Shown in pieces: positions 35,137 through 47,556 of a stretch of DNA of 64,000 nucleotides (position 1 is the stretch's first letter; every line of letters begins with the position of its first letter). Position numbers and translations under genes: made by a program. The notes under the pieces were generated by a model, which worked only from the letters and a program-made list of their open reading frames with translations, searched no databases and was not told where the DNA came from. Source of the stretch: Cryptomeria japonica (Eukaryota > Streptophyta > Pinopsida > Cupressales > Cupressaceae); contig NC_081411.1 in NCBI RefSeq assembly GCF_030272615.1, positions 44,901,517 through 44,965,516 of the forward strand. The letters run 5' to 3'.

Positions 35137-36313
35137 GGTTTGAAACAATCTCCCAGAATGTGGAATCATAAATATGATACCTTTGTGTAATCTTTAGGAT
35201 TTGTGTGATCGAAAGTTGATCATTATGTGTACTACAAAACTGAAGGTGATAGGATTCTTATCATTGGTTTGTACGTAGATGACATGTTATTCATTGGAAA
35301 TGGTAAAAGTATGATCTCATATTTGAAATATTAGTTGTCCTTGAAATTTAAAATGAAAGACTTGGGGGCAGCAAAGTACATTCTGGGAATGGAAATTAAA
35401 AGGGACAGATCTAACAGAAAGCTTTGGCTCAGTCAGAGAAAATGTATTACTAATGTTCTTGATAGGTTTAATATGTCTAATTATAAACAACAAGTTGTTC
35501 CAATCCTACAGGGAACAAAGTTATCTGTGCATAACCATCCCAAATCTCAAAAGGAGATTAATGACATGAAGGATGTACCATATGCAAGTTCTATTGGTAG
35601 TCTTATGTATGCAATGGTTTGTACTAGACCAGACATTGCCGAACTAGTGGGAGTACTTAGTAGATTTTTGGAAAATCCAGGAAGGCTGCATTGAGATGTT
35701 GTGAAGAGAGTGTTTAGATACTTGAGAAGTACTTCTTAGTATGCTCTGTGTTACCATACACATTTGGTTGGGTGGTAGAGGACTATCAGCATTCAAGGAT
35801 ATGTGGATTCTGATTGGGCAAGGGACATTGATAACAGGAGATCCACCAATGAATATATATTCATATTGAATGGTGGTGCTATCAGTTGGATGAGCAAGCA
35901 GCAACCTGTAGTCACTTTGTCCACTATAGAGGCAGAATACATGGCTGCCACACATGCTTATAAAGAAGTTTTTTATCTTAGACATTTGGGATCTGATATT
36001 GGTTTTGATGTAGGACAAATTGAAGTTTGTTGTGATAGTCAGAGTGCCTTTTGTTTGGCAAAGAATCCTACATTCCATGCTAGGTCTAAAAATATTGATG
36101 TCCAATATCACTTTGTTCATGACATGGTGGAAGATGCAAAAGTAAATCTAAACAAGGTAGACACTCTGGAAAATGTTGCTAATGCCTTAACGAAACTAGT
36201 AAGCGCTTATAAGTACAAGTGGTGTTCTACCTCTATGGGCCTTAGTACCCATGGTTCTCAGTAATGTCTAAAAATGTTAAGCAGTCCAGTGAATTCTTCA
36301 TCAAGTGGGAGTT
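35137..36313 (+). mobile_element. Second copy of copia RT end and RNase H
   Basis: It repeats 32612-33788, including LYVDDMLFIGN and the RNase H motifs, and ends with the same polypurine tract before the 3' LTR. It is broken like the first copy. Confidence 0.92.
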
Positions 36314-38237
36314 TGTTGGAAAAGTGCCTCGAATTCACTTGATGTTGTGCTAGTTTGGTTGTCTTACTCATGACCTGATGGAGTTTCCTTCAGCGATGGG
36401 GTATCATCAAAGATCGAGAAAACTTGTTGAGTGCTACGCTGATGAACCGATGGATCCATCTTCTTGGTCATCAGAGATCGGGGTAACTTGGAAGCGATCT
36501 TGCCAACGGTTTATGCTTTGCCGACGAAGTCACCTTTCGGTGTCATCTGAGATTGGAGTAGCTTTTACCGATGGAGCCGCCTTGTTCTGTCAATGGGTAT
36601 CCACATTGGTCAAAGGTCGAAAGGGATTCTTGCGGACAGTTAGGATATTCGTGTTTAGGTATATGAATATTAACTGATGCATCCTCAGGACAAATGTGGG
36701 ATAATGGATGAGTTGTGAATATAGGATGGTCGATGGTTAGACTTCCTGGCAGTTGGAGCGACTAACTGTTGTGTGACCTACATTCGACAAATGTAATACA
36801 TGTAGCCAGAGGAAACCAAAATGAAATTTTGGTTAGGAGGATGGGTGGTAAATGGTGTTAGGTTTGTGAATGACAGACCATTGGACTCCATAATGGTTAT
36901 GCTTAACTGATATGTTGTAATCGATGGTGCATATATATGTTGCTAGAAATGTAACCCAAGGGATAGAGAGGTTACTGTGTGATGTATGGTGTGGAGTCTT
37001 GTATGTTGGAAGCCTGATTGTTCTGCATATAGGTAAAAAACCCACCACCAAAGTGATCTCTCTTTGGTGGTAGGTTTTTTACCTGTAAGGGTTTTCCCAC
37101 GTAAATCTGGTGTTAACTCTCTATTGTTTTTTCTATGCACAAAGTTGGTTCCCACTTTTTGGTATGTCCTGATTTTTGTTGAAATCATACATTTTTTAGA
37201 AAATATAATGATTTAAGCTTTAAGAGGTCCCATTTGAAGTAATTAATTGAAGAGAGTTAAATAAAAAGGCTCTTAGATCAAAATTTCTTGGATAGAACCT
37301 CTCTACTTCTAAATCATACTTGCAATGGAGTCTCCTTTGCATCTATCAAATGCTGATAAAAAACCAATTTTACATTAGCTTTTGGGGGGTCAAATTAATT
37401 CATTTAATTATTTTTTTTAATAGGTATTTAGTCCTTATTATAAGCTTTCCAAATAGTATAAATTTTAATATATTTAATTTCATTAATATATTTTTATTTT
37501 ATTTCTTATGAATGTATTTTTTTCACCCAACATGAACTTCTTTGTTCAATGCAATGGGAAAAATAGTAAACTAATTCAAAAAAAATCTAAAAAAAATCTA
37601 TGCACTAGGTATTGGTGTTTTCTTTCTAAAAGAAAAAGATAATTGAATTTTGATATATAGAGAACAAGTTATGTGTTCAAACGTACACCTATATCTAAAT
37701 TATAATCATTTGAACTTCAAAAATTAATAAAATGAAAAATATTCAACATATCACTATCAAACCAACTGCATGCCGTGGTTATTGATGTTACAAACCAAAA
37801 TTCAAAATAATTAAGTTTTCTATCATTTATAGAAACAAAATTATGCGTTTCGGGATATACATCACTCTTAAAAAATGTTTGCTGTAAAAAACTACTTTTT
37901 GAGGAAGATGGAAAAATAAATAAAATTTTATTCAAACAAATTTGAAAAAACATATTTAGAATCTTAAAACAAGATGCTAAAAATCACTAGTTTATATCAT
38001 CTTCAAATTCTTAATGGTTTAAAAGTTATAGGTGTCGGAAAGTGAAGTTTTTTTTCAAAATATTCATCTAAGTGTCAAAGTTGGTCAAAAAGTGGGAACC
38101 AGTATTGTGAATTCACCAGTTTTTTCATTAGTCTGTGTATATCTTAATGTTCTACAAAAGAATTTAAAGACATACTTGCTTGATTCTCCTTAGAATTGGC
38201 ATTAGGAGAGCATCTTCCGCACTGTGCTTTCCTTACA
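36314..38237 (+). repeat. 3' LTR of the copia element, interrupted
   Basis: It starts TGTTGGAAAAGTGCC and ends TTTCCTTACA. It is about twice the length of the 5' LTR because a 956-bp TIR transposon (37146-38101) lies inside it. Confidence 0.92.
37146..38101. mobile_element. Non-autonomous TIR DNA transposon
   Basis: The ends are exact inverse complements: TGGTTCCCACTTTTTG and CAAAAAGTGGGAACCA. Weaker pairing continues outward (CACAAAGT against the inverse of TATTGTG). No transposase is encoded. The 5' copia LTR lacks it at the same position, so it entered after copia insertion. No clear target duplication was found, so the superfamily cannot be named. A truncated copy made by tandem duplication lies at 34621-35136. 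Confidence 0.82.
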
Positions 38238-38242
38238 AAGAA
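38238..38242. repeat. Target site duplication AAGAA, right copy
   Basis: It follows the TTACA end of the 3' LTR and matches 26741-26745. Confidence 0.95.
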
Positions 38243-38507
38243 CTACCCTTGGGTTATATTTTTCAAGGGCCTTATCTAAAATGGGTCCCTTGTCATCACC
38301 AATGTTCATGAACTAGCTAGAAGTCTTTTCATAGGTGTACATTACTTTTAAGATGGAAAGGGGATTGCCCTTTTCAGCCGTTGTGAGGACATGATTGAGA
38401 AGATATTTCTCTCGGCCATCCCCTGCTTCACCCATCGCAACAAGCTCCTTCATGTTCATCATTTCTTTTAGGAAGGAGAAGGTTGTGGATAGAGCTGTGA
38501 GAGCCAT
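38238..38507 (-). pseudogene. COMT copy C: outer part of exon 1 with start codon
   Basis: From the ATG at 38507 it reads MALTALSTTFSFLKEMMNMKE, closely following copy A. Near 38313 the Trp codon of copy A's SSWFMN is a TAG stop. Beyond it, the homology continues to the AAGAA site where the copia element begins. With the frame loss near 26690, copy C has at least two lesions besides the insertion. Confidence 0.92.
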
Positions 38508-38685
38508 ATTGAACTGTAATCAAGATATTAGTGCTCGGATACATAAATAGGATGTATATTTTTTGCAATAAATCACACTTGGGTTTTCTTGTCAAACAGT
38601 ATTGTGGAAAGAACTAGAAAAGCCCCAATTGTAGCACTCCATTATTAACACCTGCGAGAAAAAGTCATCACAACCATTGTTTATT
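38508..38685. repeat. Proximal upstream flank of COMT copy C
   Basis: It follows copy A's upstream sequence (AACTGTAATCAAGATATTAGTG, later TTAACACCTGCGAG) until about CATTGTTTA. The rest of the homologous flank reappears at 42531. Confidence 0.8.
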
Positions 38686-39965
38686 ATGCCGAAGGCGTAT
38701 CCTACATGAGATGGACGAGATCATTTTGTCCATCAAAGATCCACAAACATAGAGAGGCAGTGCAAGATGATTGCACTCTGTACAACCGTCGATTCATTTT
38801 TTGTTGGTGCATAATGATGTTGCCCTACCATCATCTCTTGTATAAGCGATGGGATAGCCAAGTAGATGTTATTCTACTCAACTATCAGCTCTTTCTCTGC
38901 AATAACTTCAAAGTGGGATTGTACCAAGCTATTCTTTGATCAATGTGACCATTCATTCATACCCACTATCGCAATCTTCTTTCTTTTCTTATTTCATCTG
39001 TACATGTACAACAACAACAAGAAGCATGCTCATATAAGGTTAGAATTTCTTCAATTTGAGTCTCGATGATCTCCCTCTGATTATGAATCTTTCTTGGCAT
39101 TGAATCTAGGGGGTACTCGGACATTTGTAGGGATGATTCATTGTAAACCTACCACTGTCAATTGGGTCCATGGCTCTTCATCTGGGTCCTACCCGATCCT
39201 CTTCCGGGAAGCTTATAAGTTGCACCCCTTTCTCCTCCATTTCCCGACCCGATTATGAATTTCAAAATCTCCATAACTTTGGCACTTGGGGCCCCCCACA
39301 CACATTAAGAAATAAAGGAAGCTATTCTTTAACACCCACCCATATTCATGAGTCAACCTTTGGTTAGGAAGCTTTCTCTGTCGATCCAGCTTGCTTTCCC
39401 TTCTGAACATTGTGACAACTAATTTTTCATAATCTATTTGGAATATCATATGGTAGGAGAGTACCAAGTCCCTCCTACAAAATATTTTGCTTCTTACTGT
39501 GATTTACATATACGAATCCATATTCTCCACAAATGTAGTAAGAATAGGGTTGATTTAAAAAATGAAAACCAGCTGCAGAAATATAAAGCAATATGAGATT
39601 TTAAACTATACACCTATTGACATCATGTTTAAACAAGCACTGCAATTACTGTAACAATTAATTTAACTGGCTAATTCATAAAACTATTTGAACATGAATT
39701 GGTACAGAAATACAAGACTCTAATTTCTGGGGGAAAAGGCTTACATGTGCCTATAAATTGCTTTAATCTACAAATATATTGAGTAAAAATGATACCAGCA
39801 TTCACCTCTTAAAAAAGAGATTTATTGAAATAATAAAAATTTCATGCATTATTGCTGATAATATACAAAAATAAAAAGGACAGCCTTCTTCCAGTGGATG
39901 TAGTCAATTGATCAGTGTGAGTGAACCACATAGATTTGGTGCAGGTATATACTGATCTGTCTACC

Positions 39966-40265
39966 CTATCTACTTTGGAATCCAACACCGTCTTTGTCAT
40001 CAGAATCTTCATCTTCAGAGTCTATCTTCAATGACTTAAGAAATCCATCAAGTGCTTCACGTATTCGAGGCTTTTGAGATTTTCCTCCATTTCTGAGCAC
40101 TGCCAAATTTTCTTTTGCATCTTTCTAATGTGCTTGTCTGCCTCTTCACTCTCCTCAAAAGCTTCAAAGTTGCATGTGCCAAATGTATCCAACAACCCCT
40201 TTATTTCTACAAGCTTTGATTATATTTGTTGTAGGTAGCGTATAGGAGTCTCCTAGACATATAGC
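39966..40265 (-). pseudogene. Decayed terminal exon of an unknown host gene
   Basis: On the minus strand a pyrimidine-rich tract and CAG acceptor (ATTATGCAG at about 40266) precede coding-like sequence. One frame reads KGLLDTFGTCNFEAFEE, later SEEADKHIRKMQ. A second frame takes over near 40110 with ENLAVLRNGGKSQKPRIREA and ends KIDSEDEDSDDKDGVGFQSR before a stop. The change of frame marks it as a pseudogene. The first ~60 bases after the acceptor are not open in the main frame. The gene family was not recognised. It could have been carried in by a transposon that captured host sequence. Confidence 0.45.
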
Positions 40266-42147
40266 CTGCATAATGAAGAAAATAAAAAAGAGAAATTTAT
40301 GTTAGAATGTTATATATATAAAATGTTGCTAACGCAGATTCATGCAACAACATGTAGAAAGAGGAGTTGATTTTAAAGATAGATGTTATGATAATTTTTA
40401 AACATCTGTCAGAAAATATTTTAACAAACATGCATATACAGAGGGCATCTACTTGTCAACTAAAACAATAAATGGTGGATGAAGCTACTATCATTTAAAA
40501 TGATGTGGTGATAGTTAAGAAGTAATGTCTTCCTTCTCTCCCTTAATGGTGACATTTTCAATGCAAGTTTTATTCATATTATTTTTACATGACCATTTCT
40601 TTATTATTTATTTTTTGAATATGTTTTGGTTAATTTTAATACATTGTTTGATGTATTTATAAATATTTTTATGGAGTAGCAATGAATTTTGTTAGGAATT
40701 TTTTCATAATTTTTTTTTAAAACATAGATTTTCATTAAGATATTTCATCCAAATATTTTATGATATGTTAGGTATTTTATGAAATCATTTTTATTATTTA
40801 GAATGTATCAAATATATCATTTTTTTGTAACATGTATTAATTAGAGAAATGAAAAAATAAACTATTAAAATAAAATACAATATATATTTTTATAAGGACT
40901 CAAAATCTATAGAAATTATTTATAGTGTAATAGGCATTTGAAGAAGCACGTGCAATCTTTCTTTCATAATCATACTCTTTGCTTCTATCGCAAAATTTTA
41001 GATCTTCTAATGAAATTTTTTACTTATTACATATTGATGCGAACATATATCTTTGGAAATAAATCATGGTCTTACAAGCATCAGATTGCCCTAAAAAAAT
41101 TAAAGTATATGCTTAAATCGTTAATATACATTTTTGTTCTCTTGGCACACAGAGTATGTTGTTTATGTTCATTCTTGATGTTGTAAATATTCTATGAAGT
41201 ATGATGATTCTTGATGTTGTAAATATTCTATTATTCATAACAAATAAATACTTTTGGAGTTTGAAGAGGATGTAACAAATGTACTGTAATAAAAAAATTA
41301 GATTAATAAATTGATTAAAATTGTGCTATGTCACTCCCTTTCCCTCTCAATAATGTCTTTTCCTTTTCCATCTAAAAGATTAATTCTACAAGGATTTCAT
41401 TTTCCTCCCAACTCCTAATGAGGTTCTATAGACACCCTCATAATGTAGTAACTTAGATACATTTCGATACAACCCATTATGTATAGGACATGCCTAATAA
41501 TTTTAAAGCTATAAATTTCAACTCAAGCATTTAAGATTGTTTTTTTGTTGGGAATAATTTTAGCTCAACAATTTTACGTATATAAAGAGTGAGAAACTCA
41601 AAAGATAGACAATTAGTTATTAAGAAAATATTTAAATGTTTTGACTTAATGTTTAGTAGATAGAAGAAACAACAATATATTTAATTATTGTATTTAGCAT
41701 TATTATAATAAAACTATATGAAAATCGAACATTTGTGTCAATTATTTAAGAGATATATTGTTCTATTACATAAATTTTGTAATAATATAAAGATAATTTT
41801 TTAAATTACTTGTTAAATAAGTTAAAAGTTTGTAAATAGAATATACATTATTTTTGGTGAAGTTTCTACATTTAATGTTGTAGAATAAGTTTGATGTAAT
41901 GCAGTTTTATTTGTTAAATGTGTTAAATTATGAGATTGATCTTGTCTATTACCAAAAATATTTTCACATGTACAAATAATTTATCAATTAGGAAAATGAG
42001 TTTGTTGATAATGGATTGATGTAATTTGTTCAATTGATATCTTTGTACTTTTGACCAAATTCTCCTAGATTGTCCCCTTTCTTAGAGTAGCTTCATAGTT
42101 GTACCAATTATGAAGACAAGACATTTTACTCCTGCATGTCATCAAAT

Positions 42148-42252
<105 letters not shown>

Positions 42253-42530
42253 CAAACATAACATGAGCCTATTGTTAATGAAGCTTGGCTATCTTCCTAA
42301 TTTAGACATTTTGTATCAGTTTTATTTGGATCGATAAAAGTGGATTCCTAGTTGATTTGAAGCTATCACTTCTTCATTAAGACCTTTGTTGCACAACAAC
42401 ATAATTTGATAATTTCCTACTAATTGATCTCGTATATTTCACAAATATATGCAAAAAATAGATTTTTTTTTTTCTAATTGACCTTACACATTATCAGCAT
42501 ACCCATTGCACACCGAGTTGCAATTGCTAG

Positions 42531-42605
42531 TTTAGACACATCTTATGTCACACCAAGTCAATGTTTGGTGCACGTACTATTCATTGTCCATATAAAACAT
42601 TGTTT
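42531..42605. repeat. Distal upstream flank of COMT copy C, displaced
   Basis: TTTAGACACATCTTATGTCA, followed by CAATGTTTGGTG and TGTCCATATAAAACATTG, matches copy A at 19479-19555. It continues the flank lost at 38686. Confidence 0.8.
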
Positions 42606-43887
42606 TTTGTTTGCCAACACCATTAAATAATAAATACTCGATAGCAAATCCTGAAGTGGGAAGTCATCAAAAGGTCCAATCTCATGGAGTACAATAATTG
42701 GTTGGCTCCAAACATCTCAATCACTCAAATCTTATCTGGGTATCCTATTCTTTTCCTATCCATAGTTTTAAATCAACACGATGACTTATCCTCATGTAAT
42801 CCTTCAACATCTGCTTCGACAACTACTCCTAAAGTTTCTTTGTTGTCTATGGATATAGAAGTAGTTCTTCCAAGTAATGAGTAAACCACATCTTAGACTC
42901 AGAATCCTCACTACTACTGACATTTCTCCTCTATATACTATGTTTCCACCTCCATTATCCTATATGGGACAAAGAGGTAAATACCGAATACTTCCTATCC
43001 CTCAACCTTTAGTAGTTCCTTTTGTTCCTCCTCTTTTTCCTAATGCAAAGGAAGAAATGAAATTGATGTTGAGTGATCCTGAACCTCCTCTTACAAAAGC
43101 TTTGAATCATAGTGCAAAAACATTGTGCCAAGGTTCGTGTGCTTGCTACAAAATGTGATTATTTTCTTAACTAGTCAAATGCTAATGTTATCATGCCTTC
43201 TTAACCTTCATTGTCATCTATCGCACATAGAAAGGAGTGTTACCTTAACCAAACTTGCCAAAAGTTGAATTTACAAATTCCAAATAATTCTTCTCCTTCT
43301 CCTATAAAATTGTTACATACCCTATTTTCATGAGAAATTTTATTTTGTTTCACTATATATTAGATATAAATATATTACATCAACATTTGTAATTATTATC
43401 AACATAATAAGATGTAATCAATGTCATGAATGAGTACTAATATTGACAATAATGTTTTACTAATTTTGAGGATCTTGGAAGGAAAAAGATTTGGCCTAAC
43501 TATCTTTATATATATAAGTGGATGCAAGAACTCTAATGCCCTCAAAAGGGAGGGAGAGTACCATCAAGGACATGGATGTAAACTTTGGAAGAGGTTAAAA
43601 TTGCCATTGAGCTAAGATCCTAGAAGTAAGTTATCCTAGGGGCATTTGTTGTTGCCTTAGTATACGGGTAGAATGTTGTGACCTTGTCAATCAGTCAAGT
43701 GGTTCTTGGTCTATTTCTTTTATCATCTACTATAAATTAAAAGTAAGACTTGGACCATATCTTTATTATCACAGTAAATAAACTTAACATGAATGTTATC
43801 TAAATTCAATCAATCCTTTAATTATGAGTGTGTGTATGTATCTATGTATGTATGAATGTACACACACATATATGTGCATATGTATAC

Positions 43888-43889
<2 letters not shown>

Positions 43890-43974
<85 letters not shown>
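43890..43974. repeat. Compound (CT)n-(AC)n microsatellite
   Basis: About 20 CT units are followed by about 22 AC units. Confidence 0.98.
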
Positions 43975-43979
<5 letters not shown>

Positions 43980-43980
43980 T

Positions 43981-44150
43981 AAAGATTGCAAATTAGTACA
44001 AGTTCATGAACTATGAGGGGAAGTTAGGCTCTCTTCACAAGAAAGTTATGCATCACATACACACAACACACAAAGATTGCAAATTAATACAAGTTCATGA
44101 ACTATGAGGGGAGGTTAGGATTTCTATGCAAGAAAGTTATGCATCATTTA
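43981..44150. repeat. 91-bp tandem duplication beside the microsatellite
   Basis: AAAGATTGCAAATTAGTACA begins at 43981 and recurs, with one change, at 44072. Each unit contains CATGAACTATGAGGGG and AAGAAAGTTATGCATCA. The CA-rich end of unit 1 suggests slippage from the adjacent AC tract. Confidence 0.85.
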
Positions 44151-46559
44151 CTACTATGAACTATCATAGAGAAAATCATGCTTCATTAAAATTAATAGTA
44201 GAGATTGAATAAGTTTTTTTTGGGGGGGGAGGGTGCATTTGAGGGTCAAGCTTGCTATTACTCAATATCATTGTTGTGAAAGAATCATGTTGATTTCTCA
44301 TTTAGATTAATATTTTATAATTGAATCACATATACTATAATATCATAATTATATTATTCTATCATTAAGTTGAGTGATTGTATTATTATTTTAGAATCGA
44401 TTAGTAAAGGTTTGTCTACTATATTGAATATGAAAGAATTAGAGACATCATTTCTTATCTAATGCATCTATTTAAGTTCATGCATTCTATACATAGTAAC
44501 TCCTGTATCTGTAATGGACAAAATTTTCTACCTCAAGGATGATGAATCGTCAAGGAAAAATTATCCATTCGATTAGCTCTTCGAACAGGCGCAACACTAA
44601 GCCAAGGGATAAAAAGAATGCTCTGGATTTGTCAGAGAACTAAGATGAACCTTTGGCAAACTCTGCAAGGTTCTGTAACCAAGACAATACTATGGACCTA
44701 AGACTGCAGTGTGACACACTAGTGTCCTAGGTGGAGAGAACACAGAGCTAGATGAAGGTGTCGAGTTCTTACGAACAAAACATAGGAAAAGACATAAATA
44801 ACTCAGCTAATAACTATATAACAAACTAATTAACTATGAATGAATGAATACAAAATGTAAAAAATGTGGGTAAAATGATCTATGAACTGCTTAAATAGAA
44901 ATTTAAAGTAGATGAAATAGAGAAAACTAGGAACCTTAGAAGCTCTTGGGTCTAGGACGCTAGCACACTGCGCTGTAGTCCATATGTCCAAAAAATAATA
45001 AGTTCTAGAATCCAAACATTGGGTTGAAGTTGTACCTCCACACACAGAAGAGAGGGAAAATGTTGGGGGTTTATAGGAGCCTACCTCAGTCAGACCCCCA
45101 TTTAGGTGTTTCCACCGCCACAGACAACCATATTGGTATAGATTGGAAAAATAGATAACTTGGAAAAAATTGGTAAATAGATGCAAAAATAAACCTAATT
45201 CCTATTGCATGAAAAATGAATATTGGAATATTGGTAAATACACTTATTAGTGAAAAGGACTCATTGCATGAACATGAAATAGAGAGAGTAAGTTTGGAAA
45301 TCAAATCCTCCTTGATATTTGGTATCGCGAGCATGATGAAGCCCACTTTATAAATTAAATTGGTAGGAAGACACCACGAGGTCAGGAATCTTGATGTTGG
45401 TATTGACAACTTGCTTTTGATGTTGATGTTGTTTGAGAGAGCTTGAGAGACCACAAAGATCAAGAGCCAAGAACCCAAAGTGGGAACCCCTTCAAATGAG
45501 GCAAAGAGGGTTTTTAATTCAAAACAAGTGTGGGGAGCCATTATGGCACGATGTAGGCCAAAGGACACATGTCAATGCACATTTGAGTCACCTACACACA
45601 TCCTCGTGGTGTGTTGCCATCCACCAGAAATAAGCCCCAAAGGGCTGACAAGGCTAACAATGAATCTTTAGGATGAAGGTCCTATGATGACAAAATGTTA
45701 CAATTTGGATCATAGGGTTGTCATAAGTGCCCTAGGTATCATGCACAAGTGTCATAAATGCACTGGGTACAATTTAGGACACTACAATATCTCTACCCTG
45801 AATGTCGATAGCGAGACATAGTCTTAGGAACATGTGTTGAGCTATAACAAATCTAAGGAATGAGAGTATTTAATAACTTGAACATAACCTTATATTTTGT
45901 TACAATCTATTATGTGCAATATCATGTAACATTGCTAGGCCAAGTATGGCTTCTTAGATGCTTGTCATTTAGAGCAAATTAAATAATCTTGTTATAGTAT
46001 ATAACATATTTTATGTGGTCCTAAGACCCAAGTCAATTTGAACAAAATTATTCACAGTTGTCTGATAAGGCTTAATTACCTTGATTATTAAAATATAAAT
46101 AATGGATTTATGATTATGTTAAATTATAAATTTATCTATGGTTAAATATCATTAGCTCCTTAATTAGTGAAATCCTTTTGATGTCATGAAGGTAGAATGG
46201 TCATGTTCAACTAAAAGTTTTTGTTAACAAATTTGTCTCTTCTAAAATTACTTAAAAAAAGGACCCTCTTTCCCAAACAAAAAGAGAAACTATTAACGAT
46301 GTGGGATTTCATTGTTGTAGTGATTAGAAAACAATAGGTGGTGTGATCTAGAAGTAGGACAACTTGCTTGAATAGATCCTCTTCTGGTCAATCAAAACTG
46401 CATCACCAATATATTCTACAATGCCTTCAACAACTTAACACTTCTATCTCATATCACATCACATCATGAAAAATAGTTTATCATATATAGACATTTAGAT
46501 TTCATGTCAGCTTAGAAATCATATCACAATTTCCTAGGTGCAGTGTATCTAGACAATCA

Positions 46560-46976
46560 AACATAACTCATCATAGATTGCTGCCAAATCTGTCGGTTAG
46601 GGGTAACTCATCACGACCGGTGATAACTCGTCACACAATCAATGAATACCGGTTGGAACACCGATACCGGTTAGGAGTTAGCCAATATCAACATGTAAAC
46701 CAATTGTCCTCCATTGCTTCTTTTATGGTTTGTGCTGAATCTCCAAGTTCGTGTCAAGGCATTCCTTCATATACCGATTGTCTACATATACCAGTTTGAC
46801 ACTCTCTAAACCATTATAAACTAAAAATCCAATACCGGTTGTAATACAAGTAACTTTAGAATTAATACCGGTTTGTCTAAGATTATAATGACAATGTGAA
46901 CATATGTGTGTGTGTGTACATGTTCCATCAATGGCAACACATGAAGTCATCCATTACAATCATCATCAAGCCAACA
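46560..46976 (-). repeat. 3' LTR (recognised part) of the gag-plus-ORF element
   Basis: On the minus strand it begins TGTTGGCTTGATGATG at 46976. It matches 56237-56625 and contains at least five ACCGGT motifs. It probably extends further left than 46560, because the right copy was cut at this point by the nested element. Confidence 0.75.
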
Positions 46977-47556
46977 ATTTAACCCTTTGGCATTGATGGC
47001 AACACTTAAAAAATTCTACAATTTTACAACTAAGTGGGCTTAAAAAAATTGTACAACCATATTTCTACTCCCCCTTTGACAATAATTCCAAATTAAAAAG
47101 TAATATATATATATATAGAAAAATTTGCATCAAAAGTTTACATATACAAAAATGTAAAAGTCTTTATCAAGGAGTGTTCAGTTCAATTCTCAAGAAAATA
47201 TTACTGAAAGTAAGCTTCATTTGAGAAAAATCATTTTCTCATGTTTCCAGTAAGGTTTCAGTGATCTCAATGGTGGTCATAATCTATGTAGAAAATTCTT
47301 CCATTGCATCAACTATACTCATCTCTAGAGTAGCTAAAACCATTTCTGCATTCTTATAAGCTCATTGCAGGATGTCCACTTTAGGTCTCAATAAGTTCTT
47401 TAGCTCTTTCAAGGATCAGAGTCTCTTAGCTTATTCAAAATCATACATATCTAACCGATTTTGCAAATCATCAACTGATTTGCCAAAAGCTAAGATTGAA
47501 TTTTGTAAAGGTATGTAGGCAGTATATATCTTTTCCAATCCCCATTTTGTCTCTAC

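Larger units (their letters stand above)
32612..37661 (+). repeat. 2,525-bp tandem duplication within the copia element
   Basis: GGTTTGAAACAATCTCCCAG occurs at 32612 and 35137, the LTR start at 33789 and 36314, and the TIR start at 34621 and 37146; all are exactly 2,525 bp apart. Each unit holds the end of RT, RNase H, the LTR start and the first half of a TIR transposon. The junction at 35134-35137 has only a few bases of shared sequence (TATA/TATGG), pointing to end-joining or a replication slip and not to homologous recombination. The units differ by a few per cent or less. Confidence 0.93.
26746..38237 (+). mobile_element. Ty1/copia element inserted in COMT copy C
   Basis: The element is bounded by TGTTGG...TTACA LTRs and the AAGAA duplication. 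Domain order is gag, protease, integrase, RT, RNase H, which defines copia. The sequence style suggests the Tork/TNT1-like lineage. It is enlarged by a probable solo LTR (29855-31713) in the integrase region, a TIR transposon in the LTR, and a 2,525-bp tandem duplication of the 3' part. It is a fossil with many breaks (of the order of ten) besides these insertions. Confidence 0.93.
42606..46559. other. Intergenic, no supported gene
   Basis: Two short overlapping open stretches at 42684-43158 have ordinary composition but no motif, and may be a decayed coding remnant. The region 44480-45800 has the feel of dispersed repeat DNA on the minus strand. No paired repeat was found for it. Confidence 0.35.

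Noticed and set aside
42684-43158. Possible host gene with two overlapping frames
   Set aside because: No motif, splice site or homologous copy supports it; proline- and serine-rich composition alone is not enough.
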